From JAYFRE01 sp034926235 (GTDB taxonomy: Bacteria > Pseudomonadota > Alphaproteobacteria > Rhodospirillales > Magnetospirillaceae): a stretch of 64,000 nucleotides of DNA. The position numbers and the translations under genes were made by a program. The DNA lies in contig JAYFRE010000011.1 of assembly GCA_034926235.1 (NCBI GenBank), positions 1 to 64,000 of the forward strand, written 5' to 3'. Numbering within the stretch: the first letter of the stretch is position 1; every line of letters begins with the position of its first letter. This document shows, piece after piece, positions 17,173 through 28,642 of this stretch. The notes below the pieces were generated by a model. That model saw only the letters and a list, made by a program, of their open reading frames with translations. It did no database searches and was not told where the DNA came from.

Positions 17173-17888
17173 TGTCCCTTGACCTTGTCATCGGGGGCGG
17201 CCGCCGCGCCGGAGGGGGCGGAAAGGGCGCTCGTCGCCAGCATTTCGGTAGCCCGCGCGCGCATGCCCTGCGGGGCCTGGGCGTCGTTGGATATCTGACG
17301 GTAAAGTTCGGCCGCCTGTGCGGTCTCCCCTTTTTTCAGTGCGGTCGCCGCCAGGATCTCCATGGCGGTATGCCGCCAGGGGTTCCCAGCCACGGCGATG
17401 TCCGCGACCCGCTTTTCTCCCGCACCGAGTTCGCCGTCGCTGAGGACCAGCAGGGCGCGCTTCATGACGGCGAGATCGCGGTAAAGCGCCGGCGCCTTGG
17501 AGTCGGCCAGGCTGTCATAGGCGGCAATCGCGCCGTCCCGGTCACCCGAGCGGGCCTTGACATCGGCTTCGGCCATCAGGGCGGCGGTGGTGTAGCCCGT
17601 ACGGCCGTTGCGGGCCAGATCCGCCAGGATCGCCAGGGCGTCGTCCTGCTTGCCGTTGGCCAGAGCCTCCGAAGCGGCGGCGAAGCGCTGGGCGTCCTGG
17701 CGCTGGATATGCCCCTGCCAGGCGCGCCAGCCCTGATAGCCGGCCACGGTGAGGACAATGGCGACCGATGCGGCGATGAGATAGCCGCCATAGCGCCGCC
17801 ACAGCTTCAGATAATATTCGCGGCGGAGGTCTTCCTCCACTTCCCTGATGAGCAGTTCGCCGCTTTGATCGTCGCTGGTCCGGGCCAC
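17169..17888 (-). CDS. YfgM-like tetratricopeptide inner-membrane protein
   Basis: A TPR_21/YfgM-type ancillary protein, 239 aa. After a short cytoplasmic segment (REVEEDLRREYYLKLWRRYG), a transmembrane helix spans about residues 36-53. The periplasmic part is helical, with TPR-like repeats rich in Ala and Leu. In E. coli YfgM associates with the Sec translocon and periplasmic chaperones. Its position directly before bamB, with a 4-bp overlap, is the conserved arrangement. The ending is low-complexity (SAPSGAAAAPDDK). Confidence 0.85.
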   Translation of the reverse strand: MARTSDDQSGELLIREVEEDLRREYYLKLWRRYGGYLIAASVAIVLTVAGYQGWRAWQGHIQRQDAQRFAAASEALANGKQDDALAILADLARNGRTGYTTAALMAEADVKARSGDRDGAIAAYDSLADSKAPALYRDLAVMKRALLVLSDGELGAGEKRVADIAVAGNPWRHTAMEILAATALKKGETAQAAELYRQISNDAQAPQGMRARATEMLATSALSAPSGAAAAPDDKVKGQ

Positions 17889-18091
17889 CGCAGACAGTCT
17901 CCGTTTTTTCGAGAAAATTTAGCGTGTCAACATACCGTTCTCCGGGTACCAAGGCAAATGCGGCTTTATGGTTCTCAATCGCCCGCGCCCGGAAGTGGGC
18001 TTTCGGACCGTATAAGGGGCAACCGGCGCATAAGCATTCCCGTCCGGCAGGACCCGCCCGGCGACGGTCCGCCGGCAGATTGGCGAGTCCG

Positions 18092-18529
18092 ATGATAACG
18101 CAACGCTCCTTCATGTCCGGTCGTCCGTTCTTCACACGCCTTTCCCTGGTCTGCGCCGCCCTTTTGATATTGGGGGGATGCGGAATGACCAAGTCCGGAG
18201 CCGACTCCGCCGTCGAGTCTCTCGGATCGCCTTTCAACGCTTTGGGCACCGTCTTGATCCTGGATGGGGTCAGCGTGGTCAACACGCAAAAAACCATCGA
18301 CGATCATGTGGTGTCGTGGATTTCGGACCGGGATTGCTCCAGCGTGCGTGCCTCGACCGGCGGCGCTTATTGCGTCGATCGGCCGCAGCCGGTTCCGACC
18401 GCGATTCGGGTCAGCTATTGCTACCAATCTCTGGCCAAGGTCGATTGCTATGACCGTCCGGTGGAGCGGGACGCCAGCCGTTTCTCCGGCACCAGGGTCG
18501 ACCGCATTCCGGTTACACAGCTGCCCTGA
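18092..18529 (+). CDS. Putative lipoprotein of unknown function
   Basis: Short predicted lipoprotein of about 145 aa. The signal peptide ends with lipobox ILGGC (Cys 30 from this start; a second ATG at 18113 is possible). The mature part has four further cysteines, in DRDCSS, GAYCVD, SYCYQS and KVDCYD, suggesting two disulfides in the periplasm. An upstream open frame from 17924 looks non-coding. It is transcribed away from the yfgM-bamB-der operon. Function unknown; I do not recognise the family with certainty. Confidence 0.65.
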   Translation: MITQRSFMSGRPFFTRLSLVCAALLILGGCGMTKSGADSAVESLGSPFNALGTVLILDGVSVVNTQKTIDDHVVSWISDRDCSSVRASTGGAYCVDRPQPVPTAIRVSYCYQSLAKVDCYDRPVERDASRFSGTRVDRIPVTQLP

Positions 18530-18699
18530 TCCCTGGAACGGCGTCGCCGCGGCCATTCCCGGCCCGCCGAAAGGGGCATGTCCCGATGGACGAAATCCGA
18601 TCCGCCGCGTAATCTGTCGCCTTGCCGTCCATCGGCGAGGCGGAAGACGGTTTTCCGGCGATCGCCGCCTTTTTGATCAATCGGGAACAAGAGTCCTCC

Positions 18700-19464
18700 A
18701 TGCCGACCGCTGAAGCGCCCGTCAATGTCGTGTGCATGAAATGGGGCACCCTTTACGGGCCTGAATATGCGAACCGGCTTTACGCGATGGTGGCCAGGAA
18801 TCTGATCCGGCCCTTTCGGTTCGTCTGCTTCACGGATGATGCTTCGGGACTGCGCCCTGAGATCGAGGCGATGGAACTGCCTCCGATCCGGATTGATCCC
18901 CCTTATGAGAAAACGCCGTGGAAGAAGCTGGCGCTTTATAATCCGACACTGGGCGATCTCCGGGGTCTTACGCTGTTTCTTGATCTCGATGTTCTGATAA
19001 CCGGACCGCTCGATAAATTTTTTGACTATCCGGGGGACTATTGCGTCATCAGAAATTGGACGCAGCCCAAGACCGTGAACGGAAACACATCCGTCTTCAG
19101 GTTTACGATCGGGGCGCATGCCGATCTGCTGGATCTGTTCCATAGCCAGAGCACGCAGCATTGGGTGGATACCTATCGTATCGAGCAGACCTTCCTGTCC
19201 CAGCTTTTGCATGAGCAGGGAAAGCTGACTTATTGGCCCGATGGTTGGTGCGTGTCGTTCAAGGTCCATTGCTTGCCCGGGGGATGGAAATTCCCCCGCA
19301 TCCTGCTCAATGGTTTTTTGCCCTCGCACCTGCCTGGGGGCAGCAGCGTTTGTGTCTTCCACGGCCACCCCAATCCAGACGATGCCTTGGCCGGGCGCTG
19401 GCCGGGAAAATGGTACAAGCGGCTGAAGCCGGCGGCCTGGATCGCCGATTATTGGCATGAATGA
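18700..19464 (+). CDS. Glycosyltransferase-like protein (GT-A type)
   Basis: A 254-aa protein with features of a GT8-like or galactosyltransferase-like GT-A fold: an N-terminal segment NVVCMKWGTLYGPEYANRLY, FRFVCFTDDASGL, and a metal-binding DLDVL (DxD) inside LFLDLDVLITGPLD. The ATG at 18700 is preferred to the upstream frame start at 18622. It overlaps the next glycosyltransferase gene by 8 bp, so the three plus-strand genes form an operon. Probably cytoplasmic and involved in surface polysaccharide or protein glycosylation. Donor and acceptor unknown. Confidence 0.75.
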   Translation: MPTAEAPVNVVCMKWGTLYGPEYANRLYAMVARNLIRPFRFVCFTDDASGLRPEIEAMELPPIRIDPPYEKTPWKKLALYNPTLGDLRGLTLFLDLDVLITGPLDKFFDYPGDYCVIRNWTQPKTVNGNTSVFRFTIGAHADLLDLFHSQSTQHWVDTYRIEQTFLSQLLHEQGKLTYWPDGWCVSFKVHCLPGGWKFPRILLNGFLPSHLPGGSSVCVFHGHPNPDDALAGRWPGKWYKRLKPAAWIADYWHE

Positions 19465-20395
19465 GCGGGCCATGATGCCTCCCCTCGTCAGTGTCGTTAG
19501 CGCGGTCTACAACAAGGCCGACGTTCTTGCCGACACGCTGAGGCGTCTGACGGAACAACAGGGGATTCCCGCCGACGCCATCGAATTCGTTTTTGTCGAT
19601 GACGGCTCGACCGACGGGTCGCTTGCCTTTCTTCAGGCGCGGGCCGAGGCGGATTCCCGGATAAGAGTGTCGGCCCCGGGGGGGAATCTCGGACCCTCGA
19701 TCCGCTTCAACCAGGCGGCGGCTTTGGCGAAGGGACGCTATCTGCTGGCGGTGGATGCGGACGATATGACGCCCGCGAACGCGGCCCGATTCCTGACCGA
19801 TTGCGCGGCCCGCCTGGCGGTTCCATTGGTCTTTGGTCGGTCGAAGCGCGGTCTCGATTGCGTGGACATCCCCGAGAACGCCAAAGTCGAAACGGCGGAC
19901 GATGCGCTCGCTTTTTGCGCCGAACGCAAGATCGTGCGGATGGGATTCCTGGCCGAACGCGAGATGTGGCTTCAGGCCGGCGGTGCGGATGAGGCGGTTT
20001 TCATCCAGGACCAATCCCTTCCCCTCCGCTTGTCGGCTGCGGCGGGTCGGCTGGCCTATGTCGATGCCGAGATTTATTATTTGCGTCCCGTGGCCGCCGG
20101 CAACCTGTCGAACAACCGGTTGCAGCAGCATCACGACCGGTTCTTCTCCTTGCTTCCGTTTCTGGATCGACCCGACATTTCGCCGTCGGCGCATCGGGCG
20201 ATCTTGCGGCAACTGGTCTCCAGCGTTTGGAAAATGGAGCGGGATTCCGGTGAGCGCTGGCCGATTCTGACACCCGCCGGGCGTGCCTATCTTTTGAACC
20301 GTCTGGCTGGATTGGAGCCGTCGTCCGCTTTCTTTGCCGCTGCCGCTGCCCGATTGAGGGAACGCCCCGGCATCCGCCGTCCGGGAGAGGGGTGA
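19457..20395 (+). CDS. Family 2 glycosyltransferase
   Basis: GT2 enzyme of 312 aa. The N-terminal VSVVSAVYNKADVLADTLRR, the nucleotide-binding VDDGSTDGS, and AVDADDM (DxD) are diagnostic. It starts inside the end of the preceding gene, and its stop TGA overlaps the next ATG (TGATG), so the middle position in an operon is clear. It probably transfers a sugar from a nucleotide donor to a glycan or protein. No membrane segments are evident. Confidence 0.88.
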   Translation: MNERAMMPPLVSVVSAVYNKADVLADTLRRLTEQQGIPADAIEFVFVDDGSTDGSLAFLQARAEADSRIRVSAPGGNLGPSIRFNQAAALAKGRYLLAVDADDMTPANAARFLTDCAARLAVPLVFGRSKRGLDCVDIPENAKVETADDALAFCAERKIVRMGFLAEREMWLQAGGADEAVFIQDQSLPLRLSAAAGRLAYVDAEIYYLRPVAAGNLSNNRLQQHHDRFFSLLPFLDRPDISPSAHRAILRQLVSSVWKMERDSGERWPILTPAGRAYLLNRLAGLEPSSAFFAAAAARLRERPGIRRPGEG

Positions 20396-21444
20396 TGGGG
20401 CCGATGCGTGTCCTGATTGTGGGCTATTTCGGCCGGAAAGCGCTGTTCCGCCGTTATTTCAATACCGAAAACATCCTTGCTGCCGGCTTCATTCGCGCCG
20501 GCCATCATGTGCTGTGTTTCTCGGACCGCGATCACGCCCGCGAGGCGACGATCTTCGGGACGCAGAAATTCGGGATGAAAAAAATGCAGGCGGCCTTGGT
20601 CGAAACGGCCGGGCATTACCGACCGCATTTTATCCTGTTCGGGCACAGCGAAGGGATCGATCCCGCCACCTATGGCCGGTTGCGCCAGACTCTTCCCGGT
20701 GTTCGCTTGGCAACTTTTTGCGTCGATGCGACCTTCCGCAAGGCGACGATACAGCATTTTGCCGAACGGGCCGGCTTCGTCGATGCGGCGTTCCTGACCA
20801 GCGCCGGCGGGCTGGACGGTTTTGATTTCCCGCCCGCCCGGCTATTTTTTATGCCGAATCCGGTCGATTCTAGCATCGAGACGGCGCGGGTTTTCGATAT
20901 CCCGCGCGAACGGCTGCGATTGGACGGGCAGTTCCTCGGCACAGGCATCGAACGGCGCGAAGAGCAGATTGCGGCGATCCGGGCCGGATTGCCACCGGGC
21001 TATCGTTTTGAAAGCGGGGGACGGGCCTTCCAGACCGAGCGGATTGACAGCACGACCTATATGGAGCGTCTGGCCGACGCCGCAGTTTGTCCCAATCTGC
21101 CGCTTGATGATCTTAAGCCGGAGCAGCAGGCCTATCTCTACTCATCGGATCGTATCGCCCAAACCCTCGGCCAGGGCGTGACGACGCTGACGATCGCGGC
21201 AAGCCGGCTTTCGGATCTCTATGAAGACGGGGTGGTGGAGTATGAGGACCGCCAGGATCTCGTCCGCAAGATGATCGCGCTTTATGAAAATGATGCCGAA
21301 AGGCGGCGTATCGGGGCGCTGGGACATCGCATCGCGCATGACAGGACGAATGGAACGCGTGTGGCCCAATATCTGTTGGCGGCGAGTTTCGGCGAGTCCC
21401 TCGACAACCTGCCCTGGCCTAGTGCTCTGAATCAGGGGCTTTGA
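20395..21444 (+). CDS. CgeB-type / family 1-like glycosyltransferase
   Basis: A protein of about 349 aa with a GT-B-like arrangement: an N-terminal Rossmann segment MRVLIVGYFGRKALFRRYF and a C-terminal part with LSDLYEDGVVEYEDRQDLV and LYENDAERRRIG, typical of CgeB/Glyco_trans_1_2 proteins. The ATG at 20395 overlaps the previous stop and has GGAG seven bases upstream; the GTG at 20392 is possible. The CgeB family is linked to spore or surface maturation glycosylation in other bacteria. It is the last gene of the three-gene glycosyltransferase operon. Confidence 0.75.
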   Translation: MGPMRVLIVGYFGRKALFRRYFNTENILAAGFIRAGHHVLCFSDRDHAREATIFGTQKFGMKKMQAALVETAGHYRPHFILFGHSEGIDPATYGRLRQTLPGVRLATFCVDATFRKATIQHFAERAGFVDAAFLTSAGGLDGFDFPPARLFFMPNPVDSSIETARVFDIPRERLRLDGQFLGTGIERREEQIAAIRAGLPPGYRFESGGRAFQTERIDSTTYMERLADAAVCPNLPLDDLKPEQQAYLYSSDRIAQTLGQGVTTLTIAASRLSDLYEDGVVEYEDRQDLVRKMIALYENDAERRRIGALGHRIAHDRTNGTRVAQYLLAASFGESLDNLPWPSALNQGL

Positions 21445-21494
21445 GAACCGTTTATGGTCGTGGCGAGGTTGGGCGGCCTCTGTGTCGGGCCGCG

Positions 21495-22391
21495 CTAATG
21501 GCCGCTGCTCACCTCAAAAGCATGGTGTTCCGGTCGGAAGGAGCCATCTTTCCTATCGTGGGTGAATAGGCCCTCTCCCTGGGCGATCTTGTAGTGTTTT
21601 TTGCGCCACCACGGGCCGTTGATGCAGATCTCGGGAGCCTGGAAACCGTTGGGGCGGCGGGAAGAGGGATGTTTATTCGTATAGTCCATCAGAACATCCA
21701 GGAAGAAGGTCCTCCGGACAAGGAGGCACTGATCCGTAAAATGCAGGATGGACGAATCGACGATAAGAAAATCTCCTGACCGCTGGATGTGTTCCGGATA
21801 CAATTTTTCAGGAAATGCTTCAACGAAGATGCTGCGCCCGTGCAGCCGCGCCGCTTTTACAGGGCGCAACAGGCGCCGCACGCGTTTGGAAAGCGTGTCC
21901 GGAAACGCCTGAGACGTGAGTCCATGCTCCGACGGCAGGAAATGGGGGTCGGGCTGGATTGCCGGAAAATATCTTAAATATTTTTGAGCGCAGGCAAAAC
22001 TTTCGCCTACCTGCCAACGGTGGCGCATGCGAACCAAATCCGCCTTGCCCGATTCCAGAAGAGCGATAGCCTCCTGAAGGTGTTTTTCTGCGAAATCCAG
22101 CCCGACAACGACAGGATTGTCGTTTTGCAAAAGCAGGACGTAATCGGTGTCCAGCGCACGGGCGAGAGCCTCCATGCCGCCGGCGATCCCTGCGTTTTTT
22201 CCTCCGGCATAGGCCCAGCCGAACGCCTCGGCGATGGCCTTGTCCGTTTCGGAAATGTCGGAAAAATAAATCAGTCTCTTGTCAAAGAGGTCCAAGAGAC
22301 CGTGCCCGACGTAGGAACGCAAGGAAGACTGCAGCGTGTCATGTGCGCGCCAGCTTAATATTCCGATGCCAAGGCTGGGTTTTGTCGACAA
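21495..22391 (-). CDS. Putative GT-A glycosyltransferase
   Basis: 298 aa, probably a family 2-like glycosyltransferase. The N-terminus LGIGILSWRAHDTLQSSLRS and the segment GGKNAGIAGGMEALARAL fit a GT-A nucleotide-binding fold, with YVLLLQNDNPV at the position of the DxD-type motif (here NDN). There is no clear signal or membrane segment. It faces the other three glycosyltransferase genes with 50 bp between stops. The sequence is slightly poorer in GC than surrounding genes, which could mean later acquisition. Family assignment is moderate. Confidence 0.65.
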   Translation of the reverse strand: MSTKPSLGIGILSWRAHDTLQSSLRSYVGHGLLDLFDKRLIYFSDISETDKAIAEAFGWAYAGGKNAGIAGGMEALARALDTDYVLLLQNDNPVVVGLDFAEKHLQEAIALLESGKADLVRMRHRWQVGESFACAQKYLRYFPAIQPDPHFLPSEHGLTSQAFPDTLSKRVRRLLRPVKAARLHGRSIFVEAFPEKLYPEHIQRSGDFLIVDSSILHFTDQCLLVRRTFFLDVLMDYTNKHPSSRRPNGFQAPEICINGPWWRKKHYKIAQGEGLFTHDRKDGSFRPEHHAFEVSSGH

Positions 22392-22718
22392 GGATCAATA
22401 ATCCAAATCTGGATGTAGACAGGGAAAAATATCGCTTTCTTTTGTCATGTCATCCAGAAAAGCCAAAATATTTAGGCGTGGACCATGTGCTGCGTTTTAG
22501 CCGGAGGAATGGCCGGATGAGTCCGAGCCTTTGTCTCTCCTTCGCACCGATTGAAAAATATCCCATTTATGGGCGGTGTGCAGCGATCATTTTATACCGG
22601 CATCGAATCCGATCAGAATGAGACCCGTTCTTCGATCATGCCCTGTGTTCGGTTCAAGCCCGGGGAGAATCGCCTTTGAGCGGGATGAAAATTCCAGGAC
22701 AAACGACGATGGTTCTTT
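22392..22718. other. Gene-free lower-GC stretch
   Basis: 327 bp between the minus-strand glycosyltransferase start and the queH stop. No supportable ORF on either strand. It is lower in GC than its neighbours. Near its right edge an inverted repeat, AACGACGATG with CATCG-C-GTCGTT (about 22705-22732), overlaps the end of queH and could act as a terminator for queH, though without a clear U-run. Confidence 0.4.
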
Positions 22719-23375
22719 TCATCGCGTCGTTGTGTTCCGAATAAGGGATGGGCGGTCTTCGGCGGTTTTCTCTGTGTGGTTCTCGCGGCGATTCATGTCA
22801 CGCAACGACGAGACGCAGCCGCAATAGGTTTGTTGATAGAAATCCTCGCGCCGGACGATTTCCGCCCGGCGTTCCGTGCGCCCATCCTTGCGCCAGTTCA
22901 CATCCCAGAAAACCAGGCCGTCATGGGCTTGGGCGGCGCGATGGCCGCATTCATTGACCAAGGCCAGATTTTTCCAGCGTGAGATACCGAGCGTGCTCGC
23001 TATCGCCCCGAAGCCGTGATCGTGGGCATAAAGCGCGGTTCGTTCCAGACGCATCGAAAAACAGACGGTGCAGCGTGCGCCGCGTTCCGGTTCGTTTTCC
23101 AGCCCGCTTGTCCGGGTAAACCAGCTGTCCGGATCGTAATCCGCGTCGATGAAGGCCACACCCTGACGCGCGGCGAAACCGGCGATCTCATCCTTGCGCC
23201 GCTGATATTCGTCTTCGGGGTGGATATTGGGATTGTAGAAAAAAAGCGTGTGGTCGATCCCGTCATCCAGCAGCGCTTCGATGATGGCGCCCGAACAGGG
23301 CGCGCAGCAGGAATGCAGCAGCAGGCGGGTTGCGCCTGGGGGCAGGGAAAGCGTTTGTTTCGCGGTACGGCTCAT
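22719..23375 (-). CDS. queH: Epoxyqueuosine reductase QueH
   Basis: Reduces epoxyqueuosine to queuosine in tRNA, the last step of Q synthesis, as the non-QueG (non-cobalamin) form of this enzyme. The family's cysteine motifs are all present: HSCCAPCSG near residue 21, RCTVCF near 101, and YCGC near 185, which hold the Fe-S and adjacent metal site. Length is 218 aa, normal for the family (DUF208). That a B12-independent isozyme is used is interesting beside the B12-controlled nrdD in this window. The C-terminal tail after SSLRDMNRR is non-conserved. Confidence 0.92.
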   Translation of the reverse strand: MSRTAKQTLSLPPGATRLLLHSCCAPCSGAIIEALLDDGIDHTLFFYNPNIHPEDEYQRRKDEIAGFAARQGVAFIDADYDPDSWFTRTSGLENEPERGARCTVCFSMRLERTALYAHDHGFGAIASTLGISRWKNLALVNECGHRAAQAHDGLVFWDVNWRKDGRTERRAEIVRREDFYQQTYCGCVSSLRDMNRRENHTEKTAEDRPSLIRNTTTR

Positions 23376-23471
23376 GATCCATGCCTAGCAAAGAGCAAGC
23401 CGCAGGGCCATGCCCATGCGTATTTTTTCCCGACCATCGATCCCGATCTTAAGGATGCGGGGATGCGGCGT

Positions 23472-26204
<2,733 letters not shown>

Positions 26205-26506
26205 GCAAGTACCCCGATGGTGGTGTGAGGGATTTAAAAAGCCCATCCAGAATTGCTCAAACACATAGGGCCAGGGACTTCTTCTGTCAACGACGGCGCG
26301 GCCTTTACGGTCGAGCGGAAGGCGGTTCGTCCGCTCCTGAAGAAGGGTCGGGGCGACGCAGGATTGCGGAGGCTTGCGGGGAGGGGCCGAAAAGGTGCTC
26401 TTGTGCGAAAAGCGGGGTTGTGCTTAATGCCGAGATTGGCTGCGAACTCCAACGAATTCGCCGGGCGGGGGCTGCCCCTTGCACAAGCTTTGAAGGACAT
26501 CATTCC
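26205..26506. promoter_or_regulatory. Divergent promoter region, secA / parvulin gene
   Basis: 302 bp between the secA and parvulin start codons. No ORF can be supported on either strand. It must hold promoters for both genes, but no hexamer pair stood out. A good ribosome binding site (TGAAGGA, about 26490-26496) precedes the parvulin ATG. Confidence 0.5.
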
Positions 26507-27361
26507 ATGAAGCACCGTTTGTTGCGTCTCGCCGCGATCGCGGCTCTGGTTTCGACCGCTACTCTTCCCATCGGGGGAGCGTGGGCCGCCGATCCCGATC
26601 CGGTGGTCGCCGACGTGAATGGCCGGGCCATCCACCGTTCGACGCTGATGGAAACCTATGAGAATTCGCAGTTTCGCCAAGTCCCGCTTGAAATGGTCTA
26701 TGACCAGGTCCTCGATTATGTGGTGACGGGCGAGATCCTGCTCGACGAGGCCAAGCGTCTTAAGCTGGAAGACGACGCCAAGGTCAAGGAAGCGCTGGCC
26801 GCCGCTCAGGCGCGGGTCCTGCAGCAGGCCTATCTCGCCCGGCAGGTCGAAGAAAAGCTGACCGACAAGGCGGTGCGCGCGCGTTATGACGCCTATGTGA
26901 AATCTCTGCCGGCGCGGGAAGAGGTCAAGGCCCGCCACATCCTTCTGTCTTCGGAAGCCGATGCCAAGGCGGTCATTGCCGAGCTGAAGCGCGGCGCGTC
27001 CTTCGAGGAACTGGCCAAGGCCAAGACCCAGGACCCGACCGGCAAGGATAATGGCGGCGATCTCGGCTATTTCTCCAAGGATGAGATGGTGCCCGAATTC
27101 GCCGAGGCGGCTTTTGCCCTGAAGCCCGGCGAAACCACCAAGACGCCGGTCAAGACCCAGTTCGGCTGGCATGTGATCAAGGTCGAGGACAAGCGCAAGG
27201 CGCCGCCGCCCACTTTTGCCGAAGCCGAACAGACGCTGCGCGCCGAAATGGCCCAGGAATCGGTGCAGTCGGTGGTCGAAGGGCTGAAGAGCAAGGCCAA
27301 GATCAAGCGCTTCGACATCGAAGGCAAGCCGCTGCCGGAAAAACCGGCCAACGCCAAGTAG
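26507..27361 (+). CDS. Periplasmic parvulin-type peptidyl-prolyl isomerase
   Basis: Secreted foldase/chaperone of the PrsA/SurA type, 284 aa. A Sec signal peptide ends near GGAWAAD (cleavage about residue 25). An N-terminal helical chaperone part is followed by one parvulin domain (about residues 138-232), with VKARHILLSSEADAK, GGDLGYFSKDEMVPEF and FGWHVIKVEDK marking the fold. The ATG at 26507 is chosen because the signal peptide and ribosome binding site fit it; the frame open from 26225 is upstream non-coding. Adjacent argJ follows by 51 bp, an arrangement common in alphaproteobacteria. Confidence 0.92.
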   Translation: MKHRLLRLAAIAALVSTATLPIGGAWAADPDPVVADVNGRAIHRSTLMETYENSQFRQVPLEMVYDQVLDYVVTGEILLDEAKRLKLEDDAKVKEALAAAQARVLQQAYLARQVEEKLTDKAVRARYDAYVKSLPAREEVKARHILLSSEADAKAVIAELKRGASFEELAKAKTQDPTGKDNGGDLGYFSKDEMVPEFAEAAFALKPGETTKTPVKTQFGWHVIKVEDKRKAPPPTFAEAEQTLRAEMAQESVQSVVEGLKSKAKIKRFDIEGKPLPEKPANAK

Positions 27362-27412
27362 GACGCCGCGCCGGGCGCGGTTTGGATTCAGATATTAGGT
27401 TCGAGGCAGATC

Positions 27413-28642
27413 ATGGTTGCTCTTTCTCCCCTGGCGCCATCCGTCTTCGCGGAACTGCGGCCCCTGGATGGCGTGCGTCTCACGGCTCATGCCTGCGGCA
27501 TCCGCTATCAGGGCCGTGACGATCTGATGCTGGTCGAAATGGCCCCCGGCACGACCGCGGCCGGCGTTTTCACCCGGTCATCCACCGCTTCGGCGCCGGT
27601 TCTGTGGTGCCGAAAGGCGTTGACGGGTCAATCGGGGCGGCTGGTGGTGGTCAATTCCGGCAATGCCAACGCCTTTACCGGCCGGGCCGGCGAGGATTCG
27701 GTGCGCCGCACCGCCGATGCCGCCGCCCGGACGATCGGCTGCCGGCCTGAGGAGGTTTTCATCGCCTCGACCGGCACCATCGGCGTCCGCCTCGACGATT
27801 CCAAGATTACCGCCGCGCTGGCCGACGCCACCGCCACCCTGGCCGCCGACGGCTGGGACAAGGCCGCGCGCGCCATCCTGACCACGGATACCTTTCCCAA
27901 GCTGGCGACGCGCACGGCGCGGATCGGCGGCAAGACCGTGCGGATCAACGGATTCTGCAAAGGTTCGGGCATGATCGCGCCCGACATGGCGACCATGTTG
28001 GCTTTCGTCTTTACCGACGCAGCCTTGCCTGCGCCCGTGCTTCAGGATTTGCTGAATCAAGGGGTCAAGGGATCGTTCAACAGCATCACGGTCGATTCGG
28101 ATACCTCGACCAGCGATACCCTGCTGCTGTTCGCCACCGGCAAGGCGGATCATCCGGCCATCGATTCGGCTTCTTCCCCGGCTTTGCGTGATTTCCGCCG
28201 CAAGCTGTTCGATCTGCTGCTCGATCTGGCCAAGCAGGTGATCCGCGACGGTGAAGGTGCGAGCAAACTGGTCGAAATCGCCGTTACCGGGGCCCGGTCG
28301 GCGGCGTCGGCCAAACGCATCGCTCTGGCTATCGCCAATTCGCCGCTGGTGAAGACTGCTGTGGCGGGCGAGGACGCCAATTGGGGCCGCATCGTCATGG
28401 CGGTGGGTAAATCGGGCGAGCCGGCCGACCGCGACCGGCTGTCCATTACCATCGGCGGTGTGCCCGTGGCGCGGTGCGGCGAGGCGGTCGAAGGCTATGA
28501 CGAGACGCCGGTCACCGCCCATATGAAAGGGACCGAGATCCGGTTCGACGTCGATATCGGCATCGGGCGCGGACGGTCCACTGTGTGGACTTGCGATCTC
28601 ACTCACGCCTATATCGACATCAATGGATCCTACCGCACCTGA
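27413..28642 (+). CDS. argJ: Bifunctional glutamate N-acetyltransferase/amino-acid acetyltransferase ArgJ
   Basis: Catalyses acetyl recycling in arginine synthesis (ornithine acetyltransferase) and, in bifunctional forms, N-acetylglutamate synthesis. 409 aa. The autocleavage site is DMATMLAF, giving the nucleophile Thr194 after cleavage at Ala193-Thr194. Other landmarks are SGNANAFTG, NGFCKGSGMIAPD, and VDSDTSTSDT. The last 20 bp overlap the start of the GNAT-Nudix gene. Complete and apparently functional. Confidence 0.97.
   Translation: MVALSPLAPSVFAELRPLDGVRLTAHACGIRYQGRDDLMLVEMAPGTTAAGVFTRSSTASAPVLWCRKALTGQSGRLVVVNSGNANAFTGRAGEDSVRRTADAAARTIGCRPEEVFIASTGTIGVRLDDSKITAALADATATLAADGWDKAARAILTTDTFPKLATRTARIGGKTVRINGFCKGSGMIAPDMATMLAFVFTDAALPAPVLQDLLNQGVKGSFNSITVDSDTSTSDTLLLFATGKADHPAIDSASSPALRDFRRKLFDLLLDLAKQVIRDGEGASKLVEIAVTGARSAASAKRIALAIANSPLVKTAVAGEDANWGRIVMAVGKSGEPADRDRLSITIGGVPVARCGEAVEGYDETPVTAHMKGTEIRFDVDIGIGRGRSTVWTCDLTHAYIDINGSYRT

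Noticed and set aside
17542..18297. Long minus-strand frame opposite the lipoprotein gene and overlapping the TPR gene
   Set aside because: It is mostly the alternate frame of the TPR gene; the rest (CLCAGCPLYGPKAHF region) has no conserved look or ribosome binding site.
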